A program made the translations under genes and the position numbers. From assembly GCA_019112965.1 (NCBI GenBank), contig DXIH01000070.1, forward strand, positions 55,326 to 119,325: 64,000 nt of DNA, read 5' to 3'. The notes under the pieces were generated by a model. That model was not told the DNA's origin and made no database searches. It was given only the letters and a program-made list of their open reading frames with translations. This document shows positions 48,333 through 56,778 of the stretch, one piece after another (position 1 is the stretch's first letter; every line of letters starts with the position of its first letter). This stretch comes from Candidatus Sphingomonas excrementigallinarum. Lineage in GTDB: Bacteria; Pseudomonadota; Alphaproteobacteria; Sphingomonadales; Sphingomonadaceae.

Positions 48333-48977
48333 TCAGACGTTCATGCGCACCAAGCCGGGCAGACCGCGGAAGGGCAGCTTGCCCTTGAAATGCTTGAGGC
48401 AGCCGTTGGGGCCGTCCTTAGTATAGTCGCACGTCTTGAGGGTGCCGGTGTAGCCGCAGCCATAGCCCCGGAAGCGCCAGGTGCAGCGGTCCTTCCACTG
48501 GTTGCTCTTGGGGAACTGGATGCCCAGAGGGTTCTCGGACCCCAGCGAGAAGGACGCCACATAGTTCTTCGCGCCGGCGGTGGTGATCTGGAAGGTCTCC
48601 TCGATCTCGGCCGGCTTGTCGAGGCGGTCGGTGTTCACCACGAGCATCGTCACCTCCGAGAAGACGCCGCCGGCCATGTCTTCCATGCGCTGTTCGATGT
48701 AGCGCGTCTGGTCCTGCGCGGTGATGCTCACCGAAGGGGCCTCGTTCTGGCGCTGCTCGACGTTGATCGAGAAGTTGCCCGCCGTGAAGATGCGCGGCTC
48801 GCCGCTCTCCAGCTGGCCGAAGATGATGTTCTCGGTGTTCTTGGCGATGCGGATCGTCTCGACCACCGCGCGGGTGTTCGGGTCGGTGATGTTGATCTCC
48901 AGCAGGATGATCCAAGGTGTCTGGCTGGACACCTTGTTCTTGTCGATCACGCTCGCGACGGAAAGGTGGCGGGACAT
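48333..48977 (-). CDS. Minor tail protein L-like with C-terminal Cys cluster
   Basis: 214 residues. The C-terminal 60 residues hold four Cys (CTWRFRGYGCGYTGTLKTCDYTKDGPNGC pattern, about 165-195), which in lambda gpL and relatives bind an iron-sulphur cluster. ATG 48977 overlaps the M-like stop (TAATG). It joins the tape-measure end to the central tip. Confidence 0.82.
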   Translation of the reverse strand: MSRHLSVASVIDKNKVSSQTPWIILLEINITDPNTRAVVETIRIAKNTENIIFGQLESGEPRIFTAGNFSINVEQRQNEAPSVSITAQDQTRYIEQRMEDMAGGVFSEVTMLVVNTDRLDKPAEIEETFQITTAGAKNYVASFSLGSENPLGIQFPKSNQWKDRCTWRFRGYGCGYTGTLKTCDYTKDGPNGCLKHFKGKLPFRGLPGLVRMNV

Positions 48978-49339
48978 TAGACCTCGGTCATCTTGATGGT
49001 GACGTTCCACATGCGGTTCTTGCCGATGCCGGTGTAGCTCGGCTTGTATTCATCGAACCGGACGGTGCGATAACGACCGCGAAGATAGTCGAACCAGATG
49101 AAAGGTTCAACGGTTGTGTGTGTCAGATAGAACGCATCCAGGATCTCGAAGTCGTCCTGCGACATCGAGATGAAGCCGGTGGCGCACGTCATCCGCGGCG
49201 GCCGGGTGTGCCGGTCGCGACGGAACTCGTAGCCGCCATCGGTGTCGGCCTTGAGCGCCTTGTCCTCATAGACCGGAGGCCCGTAAAGCGACGGGCTCTC
49301 CTTGCGCTCCATGCGATCGACGGGGAAAGCGTCAGCCAC
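48977..49339 (-). CDS. Minor tail protein M-like
   Basis: 120 residues, beta-rich, with a typical EILDAFYLTHTTVEPFIWFDYLRGRYRTVRF segment (about 66-96) as in phage minor tail protein M/DUF2460-like tip proteins. GTG start at 49339 with GGGGAG upstream. Lies between the tape measure and L-like genes, as M does in lambda. A degenerate element (49117-49136) falls in its coding sequence. Confidence 0.75.
   Translation of the reverse strand: MADAFPVDRMERKESPSLYGPPVYEDKALKADTDGGYEFRRDRHTRPPRMTCATGFISMSQDDFEILDAFYLTHTTVEPFIWFDYLRGRYRTVRFDEYKPSYTGIGKNRMWNVTIKMTEV
49117..49136 (-). repeat. Degenerate intragenic class A element
   Basis: Minus strand TGCGTTCTATCTGACACACA keeps the CTGACACACA half but has lost the left half. 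It encodes YLTHT of the M-like protein and may be coincidental. Confidence 0.3.
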
Positions 49340-49341
49340 CG

Positions 49342-52300
49342 TCAGCTCCCCTTCGCCATCTGGGTGAAGACGTCACGCAGCTTGCCCTGCTTCTGCGCTG
49401 CCTCGACCACCACGTTCACGATCATATCCTTCCCGTTGATCTCCGGCTCACCGTGCTCGGTCTCCAGCTCGGTGCCGCTGTTGTTGATGACGTTGACCTG
49501 GACGCTCGGCATGCCGCCCGCGCCGCCGAAGCTCGCCTTACCCAGGAGCTTCTGCTGCTCCTTGTTGAGGATCACCTCGTCGTCGAGGCCGATCAGCGGA
49601 ACCTCGCCGGGCTTGAGCTGGCGGCCACCGATCCAGCCGCCGTTGTGGCGGGTCTGGGCGTTGGTGAACATGCTCTGGGGCACGGTCGCGCGCATCGCCA
49701 TGTTGCCGACCATGCCGCCGGCGTGGTTCTTCGCGACCGTCGCGGCGCCGCCGGTCCCATAACCGATCGTCGACGAGTTGCTCTGGCTGCCGCCAAGCGA
49801 GAAGCCCTGCCGCATCTGGCCCTTGAGGAACGTCCCCATGCTGACGTGCTCGCCAGCCGAGTTGTTCGCCATGCCGATCGCCGACAGGATCGCATAGGCG
49901 ACCATCGCTTCGAGGATCACGGTCATGATCTTCTTGAGCACGTTCTGAATCAGGTCACCGAAGTTGGCGTCTGCATCCATCATGCCTTCGATGATCGAGC
50001 CCAGCGCCTGCGCCATGGTGCCCTGGATGTTCTGACCCAGGTTCGCCCACTGGCGAGCCTGCGCGGCCAGCTGCATCTCGTTGGCGCGCTTGTCGCGAGC
50101 CTCGGCCGCAGCCTTCCACGCGAGGAAGTTCTCCTCGGCCCGCTTCTTCTCCTCGGCGCTCATCTGCGCGTTGGCGCGGATCGCGTTGAGGAGGGTCTGC
50201 TGGCGCTGGAGCTCGCGCTGGAAGTTGGCCTCCCGCTGCGCGTTCTCGTCCATCAGGTTGATGCGCATTTCCTCGGCGCGCTCCTTCCAGCCCTGGACGG
50301 TCTGGACGGCGTCGGCGCGCTCCATGGACGCCACGATCTTGTCGATCTGGGCCTGCGCGTTGGTCAGCTCGTCGCCCTTGAGGCCGATCAGCTTCTCGGC
50401 GAAGCGGCCCTTGAAGCGCGCCAGGCGCTCGTCGGCGTCCAGCGTGCCGCGCGCGAACGAACGCCAGAGGTCATCGCCCTCGACCTTGGCCTTCTCGAAG
50501 TCGCCGGCGAGGTCGTCGGTGAGCTTCTTGATGTCCTGCGCGTGCTTGGTCTCGTCGATGCCCTGCGCGAGATCGCGGAGCGTCTGGATCTGCTGCTTGG
50601 TCAGCCCGAGCTTGTCCGGCGATGCGGCCAGCTGCGCGTTGAACTTGGCGAGCTCACCACCGCCGTCCGTCAGGCTGTCCTTGAGCTGCGCCAGGCGGCC
50701 CGCCATGGAGACCAGGCGGCTCTCGAACTTGTCTTCCTGCCCGGCGGCGGCGCGCGATGCCTTGAGCGCGTCGGTGGCGACCGCGGCGCGACGAAGCGAC
50801 CCGATCTGGTCCTCCGACATGCCCTTGAACATGCCGCTGCCTAGCTTCGAGTTGAACTCGGCCAGGGCCTTGCCGCCGCCGTGCAGCGTCGCTTCGATAC
50901 CCGCGACCTTGGCGTCGGCCATGGCGGCAGCGCGGCCGAACTTGTCGAGACCCTTGGAGCCGTTGCCCGCGGCGTCGCCCATCGCCTGCGCGGCGGTGGC
51001 GATCGCGCTCTGGCTCTGCTGCATCTGCTCGCGCGCGGACGTCACGCGGCTGGCGAGCGCGTCGAGAACGTGCTGCGGGCGGCCGGCGGCCTTGGCGCGG
51101 TTATAGTCGCCCAGCACCACCTGATAGATGCCGCGGTCCATCGCGAGCTTCTGGCGATCGAACTGCGCGGTGCGCGCCTGCATCTTGGCGAGTGCCGACT
51201 TGTCGCCGCGATCGAGGGCCGTCTGGAGACGGTCCATGTCCTGCCCGTAGCGCACGCCGGCCTGGTTCAGGACGGTGGTGCGGCGCTCGGTGATCGACTG
51301 CCAGTTCGCGTTCGCCTGCTGCATGGCAAGCGGGCCGCGCGCACCGGCAATCGTCTTGGCGAGGTCAGCGTCTTCCTTGGCGAGCGCGGCGCGCGCATCG
51401 GCGCGCTGGCCGTTCGTGCGGAGGTTGAGGCCCGTGTCCCACCAGTGATCGCCCTTGTGGACGGTCGGCATGCCGAGCAGCCCGGTGTCCCGGTTTTCCT
51501 TCATCTCCTCGCGGATCTGGCGGCGACGCTCGACGGCGGCCTCCATGTCGGCGAGGCTGCCGAGACCCTGGCGCAGACGATCAGCCGCGGCGGCGGCGCG
51601 GTCGGCGCGCGTCTCGAAGACACCGGCGGCGCTGGCGGCCTGGTAGAGGGCGATCCCGATCATCACGACCGGATTGAGGGCGAGCGCCATCGCGCCCTGG
51701 AGAAGGCGCGTCGCACCCGTCGCGAGGGTGGCGGCGGTCGCCATCGCACGCTTCCCGAGCGTGTTCTGGGCCTCGGCCAGCGTGAGACGCTCGGTGGCGA
51801 GCACCTCGGCGTTCTGCGCGGCGGCGAGCTCACCCTCGGCGACCGCTGCCTGCTGGGTCACCTGACGCAGCATGACGCGGGTGCGCGTGAGCAGCGTGGT
51901 CTCGCGCGTGAGGTTCGCTTCGGCCTGGGCCACGGCCTGCGCGCTGGCAACGCTGTCACGCCCCACAGCGACGTTGGCCGCGTGCAGGGTCTGCGCGGTG
52001 CGCAGCTGGGCCTGACGCTCGCGCACCTGGGCCTGGATCTGCGGGATCAGCTGTCGATACGACGCCTGCTCCTGCTGGAGGTTCGTGATCGTCTGACGCG
52101 AGGCGACCTGGCTTTGGCGCGTCACGCCGATCAGCGTGCGCTCCTGCTCGATCCGAGCCTTGAGCTGCTGGAGCTGCATGGCAGCCTGGTTGTTCTGGAT
52201 GACCGCCCACGCGCCCGGCTGGCTCATGTTGCCCGACAGCGCGGCGCGATACGCCTGCATCTCGACGCCAGCCTGCCGGAAGCTGGCCGACAGCGCGCGC

Positions 52301-53424
52301 ATGGCACCGATCGCTTCCTGCGCGCCGCCCAAGATCCACGCACCGAAGCGCTTGGCGGTGAGCATGGCGACGCCGATCGCGATCGCCTTGATGCCGGCGC
52401 CGATCTCGTCGCGGAACTCGACCGCGACCTTCACCGCACCCACGAGCGCGGTGGCGACCTGGTTGACGGCGTTGCCCAGGCTGGCGACCATCGCCTTGCC
52501 GTCGCTGCTCTTGAGGAGCGCGTTGAGCTCCTTGAGGCTCGTGGTCGACGAGGCGAACAGGCCTTGCTTGTTGCCCAGGCCGGTGAACTCGGTGGACAGC
52601 TGCATGACGTTGGTCCGCAGCTCGGCGAGCTGGCCGGTCATCGTCTGCGCCAGCTTGGCACCCGCGCCCGTGTAGGTGCGCTGCATCTCGGCGAACATCA
52701 GCGCGAGCGCCGGGGCGGCCTTGACCGTGCCGGTGGCGACCTCCTTCGACAGCTGGGCGACGCTCTTGCCCATCGCGCGGGCCATCAGGCTCATCGCGGT
52801 CGGGACGGCTTCGCCAAGCTGCTGGCGAAGTTCTTCCATCGAGATGACGCCCTTACCGGCCATCTGCTGAATGGCGATCGAGGCGCGGTGCATGACGTCG
52901 CTGGTGCCGCCGAACGCCGCGACCGAGTCAGCGAGCGCCTGGAGCGAGCCGTCGCGCGGATCGAGCTTGGCCGATCGGAACTTCACGAAGGCGTCCGTGA
53001 GGTCGTCCATCGCGAAGCCCGTCTTGCGGGCCATGTCGAACAGCTCGGAGAGGTTGCGCTGCGCCTCGGCCGTCTTGCCGGCTTCGGTCATCTGCTGCGA
53101 CATGCCCTTCATGAGCACGGTCAGCCGCTCGACCTTGGCGGACTGCATCACGAGGTTGGCGACCCAGCCCACGGCCAGGTCGCGCACGTTGAGGAGGGCC
53201 AGCCGCAGGTTGCCCAGGATCAGCACGTAATCCCGGAGCTTCTGCATGGGCGTCGCCATGCGGGAGCCGACACGATCGAAGCCGTCCGACAGCTGGCGCA
53301 CCGAGCGATTGGTGCGGTCGACGGTGCCGCCGAACTGCCGGAGCTGGGAACCGGCCTGCGTCAGCCGTCCGCTGTAGCGACCCGTATCGAGGTCGAGGAC
53401 CAGACTAAGCCGACGCTGTGCCAC
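49342..53424 (-). CDS. Tape measure protein
   Basis: 1360 residues, mostly helical/coiled-coil. The tape-measure N-terminal domain is visible (MTEAGKTAEAQRNLSELFDMARKTG..., IQQMAGKGVISMEELRQQLGEAVPTAMSLMARAMGKS, about 160-230). Hydrophobic helices occur near 580-620 (GAMALALNPVVMIGIALYQ) and near residue 1170, as usual for proteins that also enter the host membrane. C-terminal Gly-rich tail. Sets tail length; GTG start 53424 with GAGGAAG upstream. Located directly after the G/GT frameshift pair. Confidence 0.92.
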   Translation of the reverse strand: MAQRRLSLVLDLDTGRYSGRLTQAGSQLRQFGGTVDRTNRSVRQLSDGFDRVGSRMATPMQKLRDYVLILGNLRLALLNVRDLAVGWVANLVMQSAKVERLTVLMKGMSQQMTEAGKTAEAQRNLSELFDMARKTGFAMDDLTDAFVKFRSAKLDPRDGSLQALADSVAAFGGTSDVMHRASIAIQQMAGKGVISMEELRQQLGEAVPTAMSLMARAMGKSVAQLSKEVATGTVKAAPALALMFAEMQRTYTGAGAKLAQTMTGQLAELRTNVMQLSTEFTGLGNKQGLFASSTTSLKELNALLKSSDGKAMVASLGNAVNQVATALVGAVKVAVEFRDEIGAGIKAIAIGVAMLTAKRFGAWILGGAQEAIGAMRALSASFRQAGVEMQAYRAALSGNMSQPGAWAVIQNNQAAMQLQQLKARIEQERTLIGVTRQSQVASRQTITNLQQEQASYRQLIPQIQAQVRERQAQLRTAQTLHAANVAVGRDSVASAQAVAQAEANLTRETTLLTRTRVMLRQVTQQAAVAEGELAAAQNAEVLATERLTLAEAQNTLGKRAMATAATLATGATRLLQGAMALALNPVVMIGIALYQAASAAGVFETRADRAAAAADRLRQGLGSLADMEAAVERRRQIREEMKENRDTGLLGMPTVHKGDHWWDTGLNLRTNGQRADARAALAKEDADLAKTIAGARGPLAMQQANANWQSITERRTTVLNQAGVRYGQDMDRLQTALDRGDKSALAKMQARTAQFDRQKLAMDRGIYQVVLGDYNRAKAAGRPQHVLDALASRVTSAREQMQQSQSAIATAAQAMGDAAGNGSKGLDKFGRAAAMADAKVAGIEATLHGGGKALAEFNSKLGSGMFKGMSEDQIGSLRRAAVATDALKASRAAAGQEDKFESRLVSMAGRLAQLKDSLTDGGGELAKFNAQLAASPDKLGLTKQQIQTLRDLAQGIDETKHAQDIKKLTDDLAGDFEKAKVEGDDLWRSFARGTLDADERLARFKGRFAEKLIGLKGDELTNAQAQIDKIVASMERADAVQTVQGWKERAEEMRINLMDENAQREANFQRELQRQQTLLNAIRANAQMSAEEKKRAEENFLAWKAAAEARDKRANEMQLAAQARQWANLGQNIQGTMAQALGSIIEGMMDADANFGDLIQNVLKKIMTVILEAMVAYAILSAIGMANNSAGEHVSMGTFLKGQMRQGFSLGGSQSNSSTIGYGTGGAATVAKNHAGGMVGNMAMRATVPQSMFTNAQTRHNGGWIGGRQLKPGEVPLIGLDDEVILNKEQQKLLGKASFGGAGGMPSVQVNVINNSGTELETEHGEPEINGKDMIVNVVVEAAQKQGKLRDVFTQMAKGS

Positions 53425-53444
53425 CGATTACTTCCTCATCCCTG

Positions 53445-53464
53445 TGTGTGTCAGTGCCTATGCA
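53445..53464 (-). promoter_or_regulatory. Class A element upstream of tape measure gene
   Basis: TGCATAGGCACTGACACACA; its TAG (53460-53458) is the stop codon of the GT-like frame. It ends 20 bases before the tape measure GTG. Confidence 0.72.
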
Positions 53465-54152
53465 CCTCGGCTAAAGCGCTCCTGGAGTTCCTTGAACTTC
53501 TCCGCATCGAAGCGCTTTTCGATGACGACGGGAGCATCCAACTCGAGCCGGAGGCTCTCGATAAGATTGGCTGCCGCCTCGGGTGTCTGCATCGCTGCCG
53601 CGATGCGCATTTGCCGCTGATCTCGCTCGGCGCGGAGCCGGTCGATCTGGCGGTTGAAGGACCAGAAGGTGCGGAGCGGGAGCTTCCTGACTTCCTCGTA
53701 GGTCATTCCGTATTCCGCGCTGACGCGGGCCACGAAGAACGGGAAGTCGATCTGCTTTAGCTCTGCACCGCCTCCGCGTTTCCCTCCGCACTCGGCGCGA
53801 CGCCTTCGCCCTCATCGGGGGAGCCAGCCTCGTTCACCTGCTCGCTCATCTCGTTCAGCCAGGCGAACACGATGAACAGCTTGGGGGTGGGCAGCTCGCC
53901 GACCGGCAGGGTCGGGAAGAACTCGCTGATGCTGTCGCGGATCAGCTCCAGCACCTCGACCATGTCCTTGTCGCCGGCTTCCTCGGCTTCCTCGGCCATC
54001 TTCTGCTGGCGCAGCGCGCGCTTCTGCTGCTCGATGAAGGCGTCGACGGTCAGGACGCGCATGAAGTGCGGCGTGCCTTCGTGAACGATCTTGATCTCGC
54101 TCTGCGCGGTCTCCAGGTCGTCGAGGTTCAGAATCTTGGGATCGTTTGCCAT
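53458..54152 (-). CDS. Tail assembly chaperone GT-like fusion made by -1 frameshift
   Basis: The G-like frame (54152-53757) and the T-like frame overlap, and the T-like frame has no convincing start of its own. The -1 frame is open from the GGGAAAC heptamer (53784-53778) through the G stop to TAG 53458. The T part (KQIDFPFFVARVSAEYGMTYEEVRKLPLRTFWSFNRQIDRL...) resembles tail-assembly chaperone C-terminal extensions. As in lambda, a small fraction of ribosomes should make this GT form, which coats the tape measure and recruits tail protein. Position directly before the tape measure gene is diagnostic. Confidence 0.8.
53757..54152 (-). CDS. Tail assembly chaperone G-like
   Basis: 131 residues, helical, acidic C-terminus (SPDEGEGVAPSAEGNAEAV). 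Central KMAEEAEEAGDKDMVEVLELIRDSISEFFPTLPVGELPTPKLFIVFAWLNEM typical of tail chaperones. ATG 54152. Contains near its end the slippery heptamer GGGAAAC, from which the GT form is made. Confidence 0.8.
   Translation of the reverse strand: MANDPKILNLDDLETAQSEIKIVHEGTPHFMRVLTVDAFIEQQKRALRQQKMAEEAEEAGDKDMVEVLELIRDSISEFFPTLPVGELPTPKLFIVFAWLNEMSEQVNEAGSPDEGEGVAPSAEGNAEAVQS
53778..53784 (-). other. -1 ribosomal frameshift site GGGAAAC
   Basis: Zero-frame reading is G GGA AAC, the canonical X XXY YYZ slippery heptamer, 7 codons before the G stop. After a -1 slip the frame continues through CGC GGA GGC GGT GCA GAG to the T-like region. It differs by only the last base from lambda's GGGAAAG. Confidence 0.8.
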
Positions 54153-54177
54153 GGGTCTCGTTGTGGTTGGGATCTAA

Positions 54178-54230
54178 GGGGAGGGGAGGAGCGAAGCCCC
54201 TCCCCCGTTGTGCGTGTCACTCAACACGCA
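54178..54230 (-). terminator. Class B element followed by G-rich hairpin after major tail protein gene
   Basis: Class B element TGCGTGTTGAGTGACACGCA (54230-54211, perfect 7-bp arms) sits 7 bases after the tail protein stop. Then comes a 9-bp stem GGGGAGGGG/CCCCTCCCC (54205-54178, read on the minus strand with a 10-base loop), but only a weak T-run (TTAG). The G-like gene starts 26 bases later. Probably a partial terminator lowering G/GT/tape measure expression relative to the tube protein. Confidence 0.55.
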
Positions 54231-54236
54231 TCGCGT

Positions 54237-54752
54237 TTACGCCGCGGCCGGGTCGCCCATGACGAACAGCTCGCCGCTGGTCAGGTCGACGAAGCCCTCG
54301 AACTCGACGGCGAAGACCTTCTGGTCGTCGTGCTTGAAGGCGAACGAGAAGTCGCCCTTCACCGACGCCAGGCTGATCGTCACGTCCTTCGACTTGTCGC
54401 CATCGGCCGCCGCGATCGGGTGCAGGACCAGCTCGCCCGCCAGCTTGCGCAGCGAGGTGCCGACCGCCGACTTCACGACGAGCTTCTTGGCCGCGCCGGT
54501 GCCGACCAGGGCCGAGCCGGGAACGCAGGCTGCCAGCTTGGTCAGGTCGTTCTCGGCCATCGGGAACTTCACCTTGACCGAGCGGCCCTTGATGACGTTG
54601 TCGACGACGGTGTCGCCGAACTGGTCGACGGTGATCGCGGTGACCTCGGTGGCGAACTCGACCTCGACGCCGCCCTTGGTCAGGCCAAGGTCGGTGCCCT
54701 TATAGGTGCCCTTGCACGGCCCCATCTCCAGGTTTTCGTAGTTGCTCGGCAT
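54237..54752 (-). CDS. Major tail (tube) protein
   Basis: 171 residues, beta-rich, typical of siphophage tube proteins: opens MPSNYENLEMGPCKGTYKGTDLG, then KGGVEVEFATEVTAITVDQFGDTVVDNVIKGRSVKVKF-type sheet strands and a C-terminal FAFKHDDQKVFAVEFEGFVD. Position before G/GT-tape measure supports this. AGGAG six bases before ATG 54752. Own promoter element upstream and hairpin downstream suggest high expression. Confidence 0.82.
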   Translation of the reverse strand: MPSNYENLEMGPCKGTYKGTDLGLTKGGVEVEFATEVTAITVDQFGDTVVDNVIKGRSVKVKFPMAENDLTKLAACVPGSALVGTGAAKKLVVKSAVGTSLRKLAGELVLHPIAAADGDKSKDVTISLASVKGDFSFAFKHDDQKVFAVEFEGFVDLTSGELFVMGDPAAA

Positions 54753-54783
54753 CTCATGCTCCTAAAACGGTTATATGGGCGGC

Positions 54784-54818
54784 ATGATAGCACGATTGTG
54801 TGTGTCAGTCACCATGCA
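54784..54818 (-). promoter_or_regulatory. Class A element with -10-like TATCAT, upstream of major tail protein gene
   Basis: Consensus TGCATGGTGACTGACACACA (54818-54799). Its GTGACT (54812-54807) is 17 bases from TATCAT (54789-54784), and the ATG is 32 bases further. The element's TGACTGA also supplies the stop codon of the preceding gene (54807-54805). Confidence 0.6.
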
Positions 54819-55200
54819 CTTTGAGCCCGAAGCCGATGCGAAACCGCACGCTGGTCTCGATGTCGTCGGCGTCCCCGCGCGGGTAGCTGATGGGCAGCGT
54901 CATCGGCCGGCACCAGGTCACGAACACCTCGTCGTTGCCCGTGTCCGCGAGCGTCAGCGCCGCGCTGATCGCCAGCGCGCGTGCATAGCCGTCCAGCGGG
55001 TCGGGGTCGCGCACGATCGCCTGGAAGTCGCTGGCGAAGAACCCGCGCATGCCCTCGTCGATCTCGTGCCCGGTAAGCGGGTCGACCAACATGACGCCCT
55101 TGGCGACATCAGAGGGAAGGGTGCCGACGAACAGGTCGCGGCCACCCTCGGCGATGCCGGCGGCTTCGAGCAGGCCGGCGAGGAACATCAGGTGCTTCAC
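54805..55200 (-). CDS. Tail terminator/completion-like protein
   Basis: 131 residues from GTG 55200 (GTGA overlap). Contains HEIDEGMRGFFASDFQAIVRDPDPLDGYARALAISAALTL, similar in layout to tail terminator (gpU-like) or neck proteins that precede the tube gene. The last codons (VHGD, stop) are encoded by the class A element. Confidence 0.6.
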   Translation of the reverse strand: MKHLMFLAGLLEAAGIAEGGRDLFVGTLPSDVAKGVMLVDPLTGHEIDEGMRGFFASDFQAIVRDPDPLDGYARALAISAALTLADTGNDEVFVTWCRPMTLPISYPRGDADDIETSVRFRIGFGLKVHGD

Positions 55201-55664
55201 AGGTTCATCAGTCCTTCTACCAGGTCGTCGAGGACATCCTCGAACTCGTCGTCGTATTCGGCCAGCGCGCGCTCCAGGAACAGCGGGCCGACCTTGTTCT
55301 TGGGGCTCTGCATCATCTTGGCCTCGGACGCCTTGCCCAGCTTCCAGCCATAGCTGTCGTGGAGCCAGGTGGCGTAGAGGTCGACGTTGACGCCGCCGAC
55401 CATCCCGCCGATCTCGATCGCCGTCTCGATCCGACCGCCGGAGCCATACTGCTCGCGGATGCGGTGCGATCGCTCCAGCTCGTGCCCCGGCGCCATTCCC
55501 TTCTTCGGTCCCTTCCAATCGACCGGCGAGTTGCGGATCGACTGCTCCATGATGAGCTTGGTGACCTGGCGCATGTGACGGAGCGCGCGCTTGTCCGTGG
55601 TGCGTCCCTCGCGTGCGAAGTGCGCCCCCAGCTCCACCGCTCCTGTGCCTTTGAAGTAGAGCAT
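55197..55664 (-). CDS. HK97 gp10-like neck/tail completion protein
   Basis: 155 residues. Features of the HK97 gp10 family: an N-terminal helix with KRALRHMRQVTKLIMEQSIRNSPV, a Pro/Gly-rich PVDWKGPKKGMAPGHELERS, and a beta segment YATWLHDSYGW followed by FLERALAEYDDEFEDVLDDL (about 125-145). It sits between the head connector and tail terminator genes, as expected. ATG 55664 overlaps the previous stop (TGATG). Confidence 0.72.
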   Translation of the reverse strand: MLYFKGTGAVELGAHFAREGRTTDKRALRHMRQVTKLIMEQSIRNSPVDWKGPKKGMAPGHELERSHRIREQYGSGGRIETAIEIGGMVGGVNVDLYATWLHDSYGWKLGKASEAKMMQSPKNKVGPLFLERALAEYDDEFEDVLDDLVEGLMNL

Positions 55665-56014
55665 CAGCCGTCCGCGTGGATCTCGCAATCGACCTCGTTG
55701 TGGTCGAGCTTGCCGAAGATGTCGCGCCGCGGCTCGATCGTCGTGATCTGGACCTTCATGTCGGCGATGCGCAGCACGTCGCCGCGCTGGATCGCGAACT
55801 GCGGCGGGATCAGCACCTTGGCTGCGGCCTCGTGCTGCTCGGCGGCACCGCGCGAGCCCGAGCTGTCGGCGCGCACGCTGGTGGGTGCGCTCGTGTCCTT
55901 GAGCGACACGATCGACAGCGGGATCAGGCGGGGCGCGGAGAACGAGTCCTTGCCGGTCAGGGTGCGCTTGTCGGCCTTCTTGAGCCAATAGGCGCGCGTG
56001 TTGGGGATGAACAT
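55664..56014 (-). CDS. Head closure-like protein
   Basis: 116 residues, beta-rich; starts MFIPNTRAYWLKKADKRTLTGKDSFSAP and has FAIQRGDVLRIADMKVQITTIEPRRDIFGKLDHNEVDCEI, a pattern of head-completion/stopper proteins (SPP1 gp16-like fold). Order between portal-proximal and gp10-like genes supports this. TAATG overlap upstream. Confidence 0.6.
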   Translation of the reverse strand: MFIPNTRAYWLKKADKRTLTGKDSFSAPRLIPLSIVSLKDTSAPTSVRADSSGSRGAAEQHEAAAKVLIPPQFAIQRGDVLRIADMKVQITTIEPRRDIFGKLDHNEVDCEIHADG

Positions 56015-56778
56015 TACGGCTCCTCGGTCGCGATGGTGACAAGGGCCTGGCTGGACGGATGAAAGACCTCGGCCTTGATGTCGTAGTAGAGGGGGCGATC
56101 GTCCTGGTCGGACGACACGATCAGCACCTCGGCGCCGTTCCACTTATAGGACGGGTCCGGGTGCGAGATGGAGACCACCTCCCAGCCGAACTCGGCAACG
56201 GTGTCCATGTAGACCTCGTTGTAGATGTTCAGCAGGTGCTGGCGGTAGATGTCGCGGATGTGCTTGGTCGACTTGTAGGTCCGACCGGCGCGGTCGATGA
56301 ACCGGAACGCCGGCGCCTGGCTGTCCTCGATCATCACGGCTGCGGCGGCCGACGACGGCGTGTGGCGGCCCGAGCGCACGTAGAGATCCACCCGAAGCGC
56401 GTTCGTGTGGTTGTGCTGGGCCATCGCCATCACGTCGCGCTCGGTCTGCGCTGCGAGCAGACGCGCGGTGTAGAGGGACGCGCTGAATATGAACTCTGCG
56501 AACCGATCGGGGATGGTGCGCTCGTTACCCCCTAGATCGCGAATTGCAGCCCCGTGAGCAGCGACAGCGACCTTCTGGGTGTCATCGTTCAGCTGCGCGT
56601 GTTCGGTGCTCGCAAATGCCCTGGCAGCTTCGAGCCCGGTGTGAAAGGCGTCGCTGCGCAGGGACTCGTCGGTGGGGCCGCGGCGGAACACCGTCTCGGC
56701 CTGGCCCTGGAGGAGCGCGGTGAACCCCTGGTATCGGCCCACCGCGCGCTCGGCCATCTCGCTGATCTGCTGGATCAC
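56014..56778 (-). CDS. Head-associated protein, possible MuF-like minor capsid protein
   Basis: 254 residues. Helical N-terminal 120 residues, then VRSGRHTPSSAAAAVMIEDSQAPAFRFIDRAGRTYKSTKHIRDIYRQHLLNIYNEVYMD, and a beta C-terminus with YYDIKAEVFHPSSQALVTI. The general layout (helical arm and small C-terminal catalytic-looking domain) recalls MuF/SPP1 gp7 minor capsid proteins, but key motifs are not clear. GTG start with GTGA overlap. Confidence 0.5.
   Translation of the reverse strand: MIQQISEMAERAVGRYQGFTALLQGQAETVFRRGPTDESLRSDAFHTGLEAARAFASTEHAQLNDDTQKVAVAAHGAAIRDLGGNERTIPDRFAEFIFSASLYTARLLAAQTERDVMAMAQHNHTNALRVDLYVRSGRHTPSSAAAAVMIEDSQAPAFRFIDRAGRTYKSTKHIRDIYRQHLLNIYNEVYMDTVAEFGWEVVSISHPDPSYKWNGAEVLIVSSDQDDRPLYYDIKAEVFHPSSQALVTIATEEP

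Noticed and set aside
50881-53760. 959-codon plus-strand open frame opposite the tape measure gene
   Set aside because: Shadow of the tape measure coiled coils; no domain recognised and every neighbouring gene is on the minus strand.
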